Below are positions 41,782 to 52,481 of a DNA stretch of 64,000 bases, one piece after another; the stretch's first letter is position 1, and each line of letters begins with the position of its first letter. The position numbers and the translations under genes are program-made. The DNA is from Adiantum capillus-veneris (lineage: Eukaryota > Streptophyta > Polypodiopsida > Polypodiales > Pteridaceae). The stretch is taken from positions 126,572,970 to 126,636,969 of the forward strand of contig CM043962.1 in assembly GCA_014529385.2 (NCBI GenBank). The letters run 5' to 3'. The notes beneath the pieces are model-generated. The model had not been told where the DNA came from. It saw only the letters and a list, made by a program, of their open reading frames with translations, and did not search any database.

Positions 41782-43773
41782 TGTCACAAACGGGAGCGCA
41801 TAGCAATATAAAATATACTCTGATAAATAAAATTTATCACTTATTATTGAAGCCAGAGGATATAGAGAGAAATAGATAGAGAGAGAGAGATAAAGTGAGA
41901 AGATCGACACAGTACTGGGGACCAGAAGATGGGCTGGTCCCCCCCCCCGCCCCCGTAATAGTATCTTTATTACTGAGGAGAAGTCTATACAAGCACTTGA
42001 ACCGAACGTATTACCACGTTCGTTCTAGAATAAGACTTGATGGTTCCAGGAAGCCTCAGCTTCTGATTCCTAGGGCAAAACCCTATTCCAAGGAACTTCC
42101 GTTCCTTATTCCAATTCCTCGAGAATCAAGGTTCTCGCCTCTGGATCTCACCTTCCAGACTCAGGGCATGACATCCCTGCAACTCTCTTTTAGAACTCTA
42201 TTTCCAGAATCCTCTTCCCGCAGAACAACTCTGCTTTCCCTGACACGAAGTCCTTACTTGCGAATCCCAACTTCCGGATCGCAACTTGAGAGACTACCTC
42301 TCTCCGATCCGTGGATCTACTTCCCAAACTCGGGTACGGAACCCCTGGGCTGATCTGGCTCTAGTTCCTCAGAGCGCTTTTCTCCTGCAAAGGCTCATAC
42401 CTTCCTCTTCTCCTACTCCCTCACTAAGAGGAAGTACACCTGCAAACAAATACTCAGAGTTCATAACATGAAAATCTTTACCTTCAAAGTCTCGACGCTC
42501 GAAACGCAACTCCGTTCTCGAAAAGCAATTCCCCGGAAGAGATCTCTCCATAGGAAATCCTCTCTTCCAATCCTACACACAGAAGAGGTGTGTTCTCTGG
42601 TTCCTTCTCATAAATCAGCCCCGTCGACGACGCTTAGGGGCTGAAAACAGAGAAAAACAGCAGCTTGTCGCGATGGAAACACGCTCCGTAGGCACTTCTT
42701 CACGAGGGAACTCGCGCACTTGGTCTTGGCGACATCTGGTACACTTGGGGCAGCCATGGGCATCACCTGCAACGTCTTCTTTACGGCTGAAATTTGCAGC
42801 AGCATCTCCTCCTTGCAAAGATTGGTCCTCCTTCTGAGTGACGGCATGTGATACTTTTATAGCTCCTAGCCACAAGCACGAATAGCTACTCGCGTAGAGA
42901 TCGCGGCCGTTTTTTTTTTTTTTTAAATTTTTTTTTTCAATGTTCTGCCAAAAAAAGAGAGAGAGAAAACGCTGGCTGATCTATTGCCTTATTTATCAGA
43001 TGGCTGCCCACTTATTAAATGGGCGGCCGTCGTATTTTAAAAATAGTATGAACTTGCCCAAAAACTCAATAAAACCTTATAAGTTAAAGACAATGCTTTC
43101 ACAGCACTTCCCAGGCGTCCCTGGATGCAATCACACGCACAATTGCAATGCAAACATAAACTTCCTCGCGGGAAAGCATTTGCTTTCCCGAAAAGCAATC
43201 CGCTTTCTCAGAAAGCATCTGTTTTTTCCTCAAAGTTTTCTCTGAACCCATCTTCATTCAAGTGCTTGTTTTTCCTTGTGCACAATTCTAACACAGTTCG
43301 GAATTTCCTCCCGACTATGGATATTCCCTTTCCGATGCACCCGTCACCCACCTTGTGACGCATCAGGAATACCCATCACCTAGTCCTTTCCTACCGAACT
43401 TACGGTACAATCTCCTTCACGATGCTCTATGTCACCCATCCTATGACGCATCAGAGATGTCCGTTCCCGGATGGTTGGATACTTCTTTCCGATGCTTCCT
43501 GTCACCCATCCGATGTGACGCATCAGAAGTACCCGTTCCTGGTGGCCTTACAGATATTCCTATTCTCAGTGCTCCCGTCATTACTTTGAATGACGCACTA
43601 GGAATACTCTGTACTCGGATGTCTCCAGTGAGAAAAGCCCTCTCACTTAAAATTCCAATAATTCATTTAGAATTATTTTTCCTTGGTGTTCCAAGCGAGA
43701 AAACCCTCTCACTTATAAATCCAATAATTCATTTAGAATTATTTTTCTGTAAGATAAAGCCAATTTAGCAACA
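41782..43773 (-). repeat. 3' LTR of element G
   Basis: 1,992 bp. Plus-strand ends TGTCACAAACGGGAGCGC and CCAATTTAGCAACA. Carries a GA tract (41,877-41,892) and poly-C run (41,940) near its 3' end. Four TGACGCA repeats lie at 43,356, 43,444, 43,516 and 43,591. Confidence 0.9.
43330..43620 (-). promoter_or_regulatory. Four tandem TGACGCATCAG-type units in G LTR (U3 side)
   Basis: Units have the form GTCACCCA(C/T)...TGACGCATCAGGAATACC. Three pair GTCAC with GTGAC or TGAC as a small inverted repeat; the fourth reads GTCATTACTTTGAATGACGC. TGACG is the core recognised by plant TGA-class bZIP factors (established knowledge). Clustered copies about 150-445 bp from the LTR 5' end, in the U3 part, would suit an enhancer. 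Function is inferred. Confidence 0.45.
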
Positions 43774-43784
43774 TCCCTCTCACG
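43774..43784 (-). other. Polypurine tract of element G
   Basis: Minus strand GTGAGAGGGA directly before the LTR start TGTTGCTAAATTGG. Confidence 0.75.
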
Positions 43785-45470
43785 TATAAACAGTTGTCCT
43801 CAACTGTAGAGGTCCAACTGAACTGCTGGGGAGAAACCGGAAAGATTCCAAATCTTGCTCAATGGTGAGTTGAGCTAGTCCTTTCTCAAAAGAGAACTTA
43901 AAAATTAAATTAAACAAAGATTCAATAGTTCAATACTTACCTTACCAGTTCATGTCCTTCCTCTAGTACCTCGAGGATTTCCTTCACCATTCATTCAACT
44001 TACGAACCATGTAAGAACTCGTCATTCGTGTCTTTCCAATAGATCGAAAGTTTCCTCATCCGAGAATCTGTTAACTCACTTTCGCCTTCTCAACCTCGAG
44101 AAGAATAATCCTCCTAGAAATCAATCTAGGTATCTGTCCTTGCGCATAATCCTGCGCTGTTAGTCCAGAGGGTATTAAACCTCTTGTGTCCTCCCACATA
44201 GGGAATGCTCAAGTCATAGAGCATTAAGCTCGATGTCTTTCTTTCACAAACAAAGTTTGCGATCACCTTAAAGAAGGTTCTTGTTTCGGGCCGTCGCTCA
44301 ACGTAGGCGGACGGTTCCAATTTGAAGATTCTTTGTGCACGGCGGCACTTCCTTCCAATCTTTTCCTCCTGCGAGTTATTACCACCAGCAGTGATTTCCC
44401 GACGCCCATTAGCGTCTCTTCCTTACAAAATCATAAAAAATGATTCACCTTGCGAGCATCAATGACGATTTGCAAAATCTCAGGCAGATAGGATTCTAGC
44501 CATAGCATTTTCTGAACGTACGTTCAAACCCGGTTCACAATAGAGTGAACCTTCTTTGATTCTCAGGGATGTTCTCCCATATGTAATTCTTACCATTTTG
44601 AAACGGTTGGCGAGCTATATTCTTACGAACATAATAGTTCGAATGTATTCCAGCAGCGTGTAAATGCTACTTGACCTGCTCATGGAGAAACATATACCGC
44701 AACCAAAAGTTGCTTCTGTAATGGTAAAAGCACATAGCATACTCAACGATCAACGATCATCAGAAAACCTCTTCTTCGTAGAGAAACTCAAATTCCTTCT
44801 ACTGAACACATCTCAAATAGAGATTCTCGTGTCGGAATATCCTTGCGCGCAAAAAGGCACTCAAGAGAGTATAACAAACTCTCGTCCAGTTCCTGGCATA
44901 GGTCTGCATCTTCGTGTGTTATCCATGTACTCAAAAGTGTACATAATTCTTAAGTTGTGTTAGAGTTTCGGTGAACCTGGGAAATTTCCTTCCCTTCGTA
45001 AGATCCTTAGAGCGAAGACGCTCAACTTGACGATCCCTTGGCTCGATCTTAGAGCAAAACCCACTCATCAAATAATTCTTGGATTCCTCGAGCACAGGCC
45101 GTAGTCGTCGTTGGTTCCTTCCCTCGTAAAGAGAGTGTTCATTCACTTGTGCGAAAAGCACTACCATATCTTCCCTTACCGGGTAGGAGGTGTTGGTTCA
45201 TAAGGTCCTCAAGCTTACTGAAAGCTTTGCTTTGGTTGAAATCTCGGAATGGTTCCTTCCTTTCTGCCGTCCTACCCGCAATAGCACATAATTTGTTGGT
45301 GAACTACGAGATCAATAGTTGACCTTCCGGATGGTTGAGCAAACCAATTCATCGCATAAAGCAATGTTTCAACTCAATTCTACTCTCATAAACACTTGAG
45401 AGTGATTGTCCTGTTAGACACATGCATATCTTGTGCATAAAAGCAATATGCAGTTTATGAGTTCCTCAAA
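43785..45470 (-). other. Pol-less interior of element G
   Basis: No RT, RNase H, integrase or protease motif on either strand. Minus-strand phrases such as VVLFAQVNEHSLYEGRNQRR at 44,931-45,167 have a coding look, but without a family match. The long plus-strand frames here are not supported by motifs. Confidence 0.5.
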
Positions 45471-45479
45471 GATTTAACT

Positions 45480-46440
45480 TTGATCAAAGACCTGCCCTCT
45501 CACTTGAAGTTCGAGGGTCTTTTGTTCAATATCTCACGAGTTAGATTGAATTCCCTTACTCCAAACTTTCTCCGGATAGCAATGTATCCTTCGAGGAGAG
45601 GTAACAAAAATTCATTGTTTCTGTGTTCAATGGTTCCCGTCCCATTGTGGGGATTAGATTCTATGTACACTGAGGTGTACACTTTCAGCTTGTATTGCTG
45701 ACTCCACCATCTACTGCAAAGTATCTTGCAAATGCGTTTACAAAATTCGGGCAAAAGTCCTTCGTTAAAGTTGTTCATCTTTCCTTCCTCAGAGAGGATC
45801 AAGAATGGAGCTACCTTGGCAAGAGTGAACCACTACTTGCTTTGACTCGCTCGTGTTCCTATTAGGCAAACTGATCCCAATCTTCTTGAATGCCTTCCTC
45901 AAAGCGTAGAGGAAAAAAAATTGTTGGAGAATTCAGCCTTGAAATTGTTGTTGTAAGTTCCTTGCAGAGCTTTGGTATACCACCAAGTACTTGCAATCCC
46001 CTTGAGGTGTTTGGTCACATGCCTCACCTTCGATACTTCTCAGAAATTGCTGTTTGCAAAGGCAACTTCAAACTGTCGATGAAAGCAGTAGCTTTCAGGA
46101 AATCTTCCCTTCCGCCAAAAGTATCAAACTTGACTGGTGTGATTCTAGGTCTAGAGATTGAAAATAATACCCTTCATATCCTTCCCGAGATGACGGGATT
46201 TCTTGGCTATGGTTCTGGATTGATGTTCATGGATATCTTCTGGATTCTGAAGGATCTCGAGCATTCCGCTCCTTGGATTCTCTAGGTTCTTGAGCATCAT
46301 GCTCTTGTCGCCTTCTCAGAGAATCCCAAATCTTGTGTCGCCTTCTTGCAGAGAGAAAAAAATTTCCAACTCTGCGAGCTTTTCCTGCAGGACTTAGGTT
46401 TCCACCTGCTTACTTCTCTCTTGGCTTGTCATGGCTTCTT
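45480..46440 (-). pseudogene. Gag-like remnant of element G
   Basis: The minus strand just after primer site and leader opens with MTSQERSKQVET, a stop, then VLQEKLAELEIFFSLQEGDT and NLENPRSGMLEILQNPEDIH, a helical N-terminal region. It goes on to VKFDTFGGREDFLKATAFID, SLKLPLQTAISEK and, after a shift, RHVTKHLKGIASTWWYTKAL and TYNNNFKAEFSNNFFSSTLR. The KFDTF-G, HLKG-A-WW and F...F spacing matches the retrotransposon_gag core. Stops and frame changes break it. A plus-strand 131-codon frame at 45,890-46,285 is the shadow of this region. Confidence 0.6.
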
Positions 46441-46480
46441 CCCGTATCTTCCCAGAGTCGTCCTCTTTACAAAGAAAGAG

Positions 46481-46503
46481 GGGAGACCATGCTCTGATAC
46501 CAC
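46481..46503 (-). other. tRNA-iMet primer binding site of element G
   Basis: Minus strand GTGGTATCAGAGCATGGTC directly after the LTR end ...GTTTGTGACA. Confidence 0.9.
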
Positions 46504-48494
46504 TGTCACAAACGGGAGCGCATAGCAATATAAAATATACTCGGATAAATAAAATTTATCACTTATTATTGAAGCCAGAGGATATAGAGAGAAATAGATA
46601 GAGAGAGAGAGATAAAGTGAGAAGATCGACACAGTACTGGGGACCAGAAGATGGGCTGGTCCCCCCCCCCCCCTAATAGTATCTTTATTACTGAGGAGAA
46701 GTCTATACAAGCACTTGAACCGAACGTATTACCACGTTCGTTCTAGAATAAGACTTGATGGTTCCCGGAATCCTCAGCTTCCGATTCCTAGGGCAAAACC
46801 CTATTCCAAGGAACTTCCGTTCCTTATTCCAATTCCTCGAGAATCAAGGTTCTCGCCTCTAGATCTCACCTTCCAGACTCAGGGCATGACATCCTTGCAA
46901 CTCTCTTTTAGAACTCTATTTCTAGAATCCTCTTCCCGCAGAACAACTCTGCTTTCCCGGACACGAAGTCCTTACTTGGGAATCCCAACTTCCGGATCGC
47001 AACTTGAGAGACTACCTCTCTCCGATCCGTGGATCTACTTCCCAAACTCGGGTACGGAACCCCTAGGCTGATCTGGCTCTAGTTCCTCAGAGCGCTTTTC
47101 TCCTGCAGAGGCTCATACCTTCCTCTGCTCCTACTCCCTCACTAAGAGGAAGTACACCTGCAAACAAATACTCAGAGTTCATAACATGAAAATCGTTACC
47201 TTCAAAGTCTCGACGCTCGAAACGCAACTCCGTTCTCGAAAAGCAATTCCCCGGAAGAGATCTCTCCATAGAAAATCCTCTCTTCCAATCCTACACACAA
47301 AAGAGGTGTGTTCTCCGGTTCCTTCTCATAAATCAGCCCCGTTGACGACGTTTAGGGGCTGAAAACACAGAAAAACAGCAGCTTGTCGCGATGGAAACAC
47401 GCTCCGTAGGCACTTCTTTGCGAGGGAACTCGTGCACTCGGTCTTGGCGACATCTGGTACACTTGGGGCAGCCATGGGCATCACTTGCAACGTCTTCTTT
47501 ACGGCTGAAATTTGCAGCAGCATCTCCTCCTTGCAATGATTGGTCCTCCTTCTGAGTGAGGGCATGTGATACTTTTATAGCTCCTAGCCACAAGCACGAA
47601 TAGCTGCTCGCGTAGAGATCGCGGCCGTTTTTTTTTTTTTTTCCCATTTTTTTTTTCAATGTTCTGCCAGAAAAAGAGAGAGAGAAAACGCTGGCTGATC
47701 TATTGCCTTATTTATCAGATGGCTGCCCACTTATTAAATGGGCGGCCGGCGTATTTTAAAAATAGTCCGAACCTGCCCAAAAACTCAATAAAACCTTATA
47801 AGTTAAAAACAATGCTTTCACAGCACTTCCCAGGTGTCCCTGGATGCAGTCACACGCACAATTGCAATGCAAACATAAACTTCCTCGTGGGAAAGCATTT
47901 GCTTTCTCGAAAAGCAATCCGCTGTCTCAGAAAAAGCATCTATTTTTCCCTCAAAGTTTCCTCTGAACCCATCTTCATTCAAGTGCTTGTTTTTCCTTGT
48001 GCACAATTCTAACACAGTTCGGAATTTCCTCCCGACTATGGATATTCCCTTTCCGATGCACCCGTCACCCACCTTGTGACGCATCAGGAATACCCATCAC
48101 CTAGTCCTTTCCTACCGAACTTACGGTACAATCTCCTTCACGATGCTCTATGTCACCCATCCTATGACGCATCAGAGATGTCCGTTCCCGGATGGTCGGA
48201 TACTTCTTTCCGATGCTCCCTGTCACCCATCCGATGTGACGCATCAGAAGTACCCGTTCCTAGTGGCCTTACAAATATTCCTGTTCTCAGTGCTCCCGTC
48301 ATTACTTTGAATGACGCACTAGGAATACTCTGTACTCGGATGTCTCCAGTGAGAAAAGCCCTCTCACTTAAAATTCCAATAATTCATTTAGAATTATTTT
48401 TCCTTGGTGTTCCAAGCGAGAAAACCCTCTCACTTATAAATCCAATAATTCATTTAGAATTATTTTTCTGTAAGATAAAGCCAATTTAGCAACA
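46504..48494 (-). repeat. 5' LTR of element G
   Basis: 1,991 bp, nearly identical to 41,782-43,773, including the four TGACGCA repeats (48,077; 48,165; 48,237; 48,312), the GA tract and the poly-C run near 46,665. Both LTRs carry the same open 137-codon plus-strand frame, which is an LTR feature rather than a separate gene. Confidence 0.9.
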
Positions 48495-48499
48495 CCTCA
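48495..48499 (+). repeat. Right TSD (CCTCA) of element G
   Basis: Exact match to 41,777-41,781. Confidence 0.85.
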
Positions 48500-49253
48500 T
48501 CACCTCAAAGCTTCTATGCCTCCACCTCCAACTCCATGCAATGGAGCAAGGACCACCTCGCCCTTCGTCTCGCCCATTGAATCGGCCCATTTTGTGCTAC
48601 AGATGTGGAGAATATGGTCATAACCAAAGCAAATGCCCTCTGCCCGAAGGGTTCCCTCCGTGTCGTCATTGCCTTGAAATGAAGGATCACTACAGTAAGG
48701 ATTGCCCTAAACTTTGTGCATCCACAGCTTCGAACCCAAGTCAAAGCCAGAATGAGTTTACCTTTCCCAAGCTCAATCTGATAGCAGTTAGCACCGTTCG
48801 TCAGCCGCCCCCTTCTACCCATGTGGTTACCCCCCAAAATAAGCTGCAATTGGTAGATGAGCCATCGGGTGTCCTCACTCGGACCCAAAGATCCGCTCTC
48901 GGTCTTAGCATTCCAGCAAGTTCAACTCCCCCACACATTCTCACAACAGTGGATACCCTGCCTTCAGCTGTTGACAAGCCATCCTCCAGTGCCATGAAAG
49001 AATTCAAATCTTTGCTCTCCGATATTGATGAAGCTTTCTTGCAAGCAGTTTTCGATCAACAGAAGATCAAGGTACCAGAGAAACCACTGGTAGAAAAAGA
49101 AAAGGTTACAGCAGAGACAATCTTGAAGAACACCTTCCAACAAGGGTCCCTCTATGACATGTTGCGACTAGATGCGAGTTTTAGAAGTGACACCCTTGCT
49201 GTTATTCAGTCTCAGTTTACCCTGGAGCAAGTCCTATTGGCGGGCACCTCTTA
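48500..49253 (+). pseudogene. Element H gag, second part, with two zinc knuckles
   Basis: The frame from 48,541 reads MEQGPPRPSSRPLNRPILCY and then two knuckles in tandem: CYRCGEYGHNQSKC and CRHCLEMKDHYSKDC. A Pro/Ser-rich linker follows (SQSQNEFTFPKLNLIAVSTV), then STPPHILTTVDTLPSAVD, a helical SAMKEFKSLLSDIDEAFLQA, and ends FTLEQVLLAGTS. With the two motifs before element G, this gag would have had four knuckle-like motifs, which is unusual. 237 codons are open without a break. Confidence 0.75.
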
Positions 49254-49274
49254 GTGTGACCATCAGAGTCCTAT

Positions 49275-50072
49275 ATGATATCCCATCCCGCTCCCCTCAC
49301 TGATTATAGAAGCTCTCGTCTCACCGTGTCCGTATTGGGGCGGCAATTCTCAGGAGTGATAGTGGATGGTGGATCTGGCATCAACTTGATGCCCGAGTTC
49401 ACTATGTTAGCTCTAGGTCTACAACCTACTCGCCCTACTCCCTTCACAGTTACATTGGCCGACGAGTGGACAGTCTACCCAGTGGGCATAGTGGACAATG
49501 TGCCTCTGCAGGTACAAGACTTTACTTTTAACTTGGATTTTGTTGTGGTTCGTCTTCCCCAGGTTGAGGGCGGATTTCCCTTGCTCATCGGTAGACCATG
49601 GCTGCGACACACTAAAGCACTTCATGATTGGGGAAACAATGCCATGTGGATACATACTCCTGGCTCCCCGATGCAACCCATTCGCCTAGCAGGAGGCATG
49701 GATCCCGTCGTACAACATAGTTCTTTGTCCCTAGAAACCAACCTTGAATTGGAACAGCCTACTCCACCTGACGGGTCAGACGAGGATCCGTTGGAGTGGT
49801 TGGACGCTACCAGATCTATGCCTTGTTATGGAGTCTCTATTCCCTCTTTGCCTGAAGGTACACCCTCTTCCAACGTTTCCACAGTATGTAAACCTAATGA
49901 GCCAGCTGAGCCAGCTCAAAGGTTGAAGGTCACAGAAGCTACTCCCAGTGCGCCTTTGGTGGAAGCCTTTGGATTTGGTGAGCCTATGAAGAATCATAGA
50001 AGCGGAAAGAAATCTCACCTACAGGAGTTCACCCCCCCTCAACATCAATCCCATTGGTGTCTGCTTCTCTGA
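49275..50072 (+). pseudogene. Element H aspartic protease region
   Basis: 265 open codons. After LTVSVLGRQFSGVIVDGGSG comes INLMPEFTMLALGLQPTRPT, the D-(S/G)-G active-site loop of plant gypsy proteases (here DGGSGIN), then TVTLADEWTVYPVGIVDNVP and FPLLIGRPWLRHTKALHDWG. The last is the 'LLGRPWL...A..D' block. The C-terminal half is a Glu/Pro/Ser-rich linker. The coding sequence decays after 50,072 (FSDQNKAFLCV, stop) and no RT follows, so H is 3'-truncated. Confidence 0.75.
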
Positions 50073-50159
50073 CCAGAACAAAGCTTTCCTTTGTGTCTAG
50101 CGAACTCCCTTCACAGAGCTTCCTCAAGACCGGGTACAACCAAAAAAATGTTGATTTCA

Positions 50160-50280
50160 AGCTTGCTCATGCTCATGATATCTCTCTGCTCTTTGAACTT
50201 CCAACCTCGTCACCTACAAGCTCATGATATCTCTCTGCTCCTTGACATTCCAACCTCTTCACCTACAGGCACCCACTACT
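50160..50280 (+). repeat. ~49-bp tandem duplication
   Basis: CTCATGATATCTCTCTGCTC ... CCAACCTC(G/T)TCACCTACA(A/G)G occurs twice in succession with few differences. Confidence 0.8.
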
Positions 50281-50299
50281 CTGGAGTGTCATCTCAAGT

Positions 50300-50635
50300 C
50301 TCACCCTTCACTACCCCTCCCTCTCTACTCGCCCCTCACTACCCTCTCCCTCCCTCCTCGCCCCTATACACCCCCTACTCGCCCCTCACTACCCTCTCCC
50401 TCCCTATTCGCCCCTCGCCCCCCCTTCCCCCCTCGCCCCCCCTACCCATCCCTCGCCCCTAGTCCCTACCAACCAGCCCTCGCCCCTGCTCGCCCCTAGT
50501 CCCTCCCCCTCGCCCCCCCCTATCCACCTGGCCTTGCCCCTCGCCCCCCCCTAACCCACTCCTCATCCCCCCCCCCACCCCTCGCCCCTTGGCCAGGCCT
50601 CGCCCCTACCCAACCCCCTACTCACCCCTTACTCA
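50300..50635 (+). repeat. C-rich minisatellite (CCCCTCGCC/CTCGCCCCT units)
   Basis: About 335 bp of almost G-free, C-rich sequence composed of CTCGCCCCT, CCCTAC and CCCTCCCT motifs. The G-rich complement could form G-quadruplexes. No coding meaning. Confidence 0.9.
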
Positions 50636-51500
50636 TCGTCTCCATGCCAATGTATTCTGCACCTGGCACAATGAGCTAGATCAAAGGCATTGCTTGGAAA
50701 TGGAAATCTCTGAGTCCCCATCAGTGCTAAAAGAGAAGGTATGCCTCATTCCAAGGCAAGCTGAATCTGTGCTTCATGCTCATCCTTCGGTGCAAATGAC
50801 ATCGTGAGCACATCTTTGTCAAAAAGGAATCCTCCAAAGCTTGCTACACCATAGCCACAACCCATTATCTTTCTTTGAAGATTCGGTCTGAGTGGCATTG
50901 ACAGTAAATGTAGTATCAGTTTCATCATTCTCTCCTTCAGTAGTAAGGGCTATCTCCTCCTTCGACTCAATAATCTGAGTGCTCCAATTTCGTCACTTCT
51001 CCTGATTTTCCATACTAAGCTCTGACTCTGCAGCAGTTGTTAGGGAAGGTTTTCATTGTAGTCCCCAGTTGCTGTAGCGGTCCCATTTTCCTTGTGCTTG
51101 TCCCAACTTTCCTTGAACAGATCTTTCTCCTCAGTGGGTTCAGTATCATCAGACTCCGCATCCTTTCCAAGCGCAGGCCCATTCTTTCTTTGCAGCTCGA
51201 GGTCTTCGTTCGCTACAGAGTCCTCACCTTTTGGAGACTCTTGGTCAAGATTTTTGTGAGTATCTTCAGGCTCAGAGTGTTCCTTTTACAAGACATCCTC
51301 AACTTCCTCATCAGTTTTGGTGTTTTCATGCACTGTTTTTCTTCAAGCTACAAAGTAGGCTCTTCTTGAACTACCTCAGAAGATGGGGAAAGTAACCAGA
51401 AAGTAAGCAAAAAACACCCCAAAAGAGCTCCTATGACCCAAAAGTGCCATGACAGCTTTCTTTCTCCTCGAAAATGTACTGCATTTTTCCTGGTGTTCCA
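50636..51500 (-). pseudogene. Plant DUF248 (PMT-type) methyltransferase fragment, internally deleted
   Basis: The minus strand encodes pieces of a Golgi-type putative SAM-dependent methyltransferase. Near 51,490-51,380 is GERKLSWHFWVIGALLGCFL, a basic start plus one membrane segment. After a frame change comes a long acidic stem (HENTKTDEEVEDVL, then KEHSEPEDTHKNLDQESPKG and ESDDTEPTEEKDLFKESWDK). At 50,870-50,745 is CGYGVASFGGFLFDKDVLTM then SFAPKDEHEAQIQLALE, the SAM-binding block, and, past a CGA-to-TGA-type stop, GIPSLLALMGTQRFPFPSNA with FDLAHCARCRIHWHG. Membrane anchor, acidic stem and VASFGG block occur in this order in the family, but several hundred residues between stem and SAM block are missing. 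It stops at the C-rich repeat. Probably a gene fragment captured by a retroelement. Confidence 0.8.
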
Positions 51501-52481
51501 ATGTTCTCTCTATATAAGTATTCCTCTCACCGAGACGGTGAGCGGTCTTGTGGCGGGCAACCTGTAGAAGGCTACAGTGTCACTTTCACAGGACACACAG
51601 TTAGTACAGTTGGTCTGGTCTGGTTCACACTGGTTGGACTCTTTGGGCTGGGCAATGACAGGTGGCAGAGATACGGACAGTGGTCTAGTGGACATCGTGG
51701 CTAGGCCACCACCACCACTCAGTTTGGAGATAGACTTAGATGGTTGACATTTATGAGCCATTGGTGGCTCTTTATGGTTGTATGTATGAGTAGTAGCTGT
51801 TGGGTCATCATTATCATCTTCTTCATATATGGTCCAGTGTCATCGTCTAGGGTAGAGAGTCTATACACATCACAGCACGTCTGCACCATCCCTGCACATC
51901 TGAGCCTCGACACCCCCATTGTACCCGTGAGTTCTGGGTTGGAGCTGAGTGTGTTGCCACGCCAGAGTTTGTACTGGTTCCTTTCAGGTAGTCGAGTCCA
52001 TATGTTCTGGTCTGCTGCTGTGTCTTTGTGTTGATTTGCTATTATCTATTGTTTCCTGTGTTTTCATTCTGTTTGAGTGAGATGTCACGCACATTGCACT
52101 GAAGAGCACCCACTGTAGAGAGCACGACACACTATCCACGCTACAGGGATGCCCAAAAGCATCCACGCTACAGGGATGCCCAAAAGCAAAGCCCCAAAAG
52201 AAGTTTCTTTTAAAAGCTTAAAAAAAAAAAAAAAGCAATTGAGCCAAAAGCTGCCAATTTCAGCCCCCAGCGCTTAAACAAAATTCCATACCGCTGTGCA
52301 AAAAGCGGAAATCCATACGCTTTGCCACGTCAGCAAGTCAGTGGAATTTGCACCGCAAATCACGGGACTGCCACGTCAATAGTGCAACGGGTTTTTCGAA
52401 AATCTGCCACGTGTAACTGCCGCTAGATCTGTTGCCCGCTCAGTGGGTGTATCCGGGCTGCCACGTCACTGGTTTGTGACA
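51500..52481 (-). other. Possible LTR-like block upstream of methyltransferase fragment
   Basis: On the minus strand, TGTCACAAACCAGTGACGTG starts exactly where element E pol is cut (52,481), as an LTR start would. The block carries repeated GACGTGGCAG-type motifs like the element F LTR and, on the plus strand, CTATATAAGTATTCC near 51,509. No primer site, matching LTR or TSD was found, so the identity is tentative. A short A-run lies at about 52,220. Confidence 0.3.
52130..52190 (+). repeat. 27-bp tandem duplication
   Basis: CCACGCTACAGGGATGCCCAAAAGCAT is followed directly by CCACGCTACAGGGATGCCCAAAAGCAA. Confidence 0.9.

Larger units (their letters stand above)
41782..48494 (-). mobile_element. 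Element G: complete LTR element with ~2-kb LTRs and gag-like remnant only, 6.7 kb
   Basis: LTRs at 41,782-43,773 and 46,504-48,494 are 1,992 and 1,991 bp and nearly identical by eye. TSD CCTCA flanks them. On the minus strand a perfect iMet primer site (GTGGTATCAGAGCATGG) follows the LTR ending TTTGTGACA, and a purine tract (GTGAGAGGGA) precedes the other LTR. The 2.73-kb interior has degenerate gag-like sequence and no recognisable protease, RT or integrase. Long LTRs with a short, pol-less interior resemble LARD-type non-autonomous elements. High LTR identity points to a recent insertion, mobilised in trans. It interrupts the gag of element H. Confidence 0.9.

Noticed and set aside
43355-43768. 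137-codon plus-strand frame, repeated at 48,076-48,489
   Set aside because: It is duplicated because it lies in both LTRs of element G, runs antisense to the element, and has no domain. Its apparent protein repeats reflect the TGACGCA DNA repeats.
45890-46285. 131-codon plus-strand frame in element G
   Set aside because: The minus strand of the same DNA reads as retrotransposon gag, so this is a shadow.
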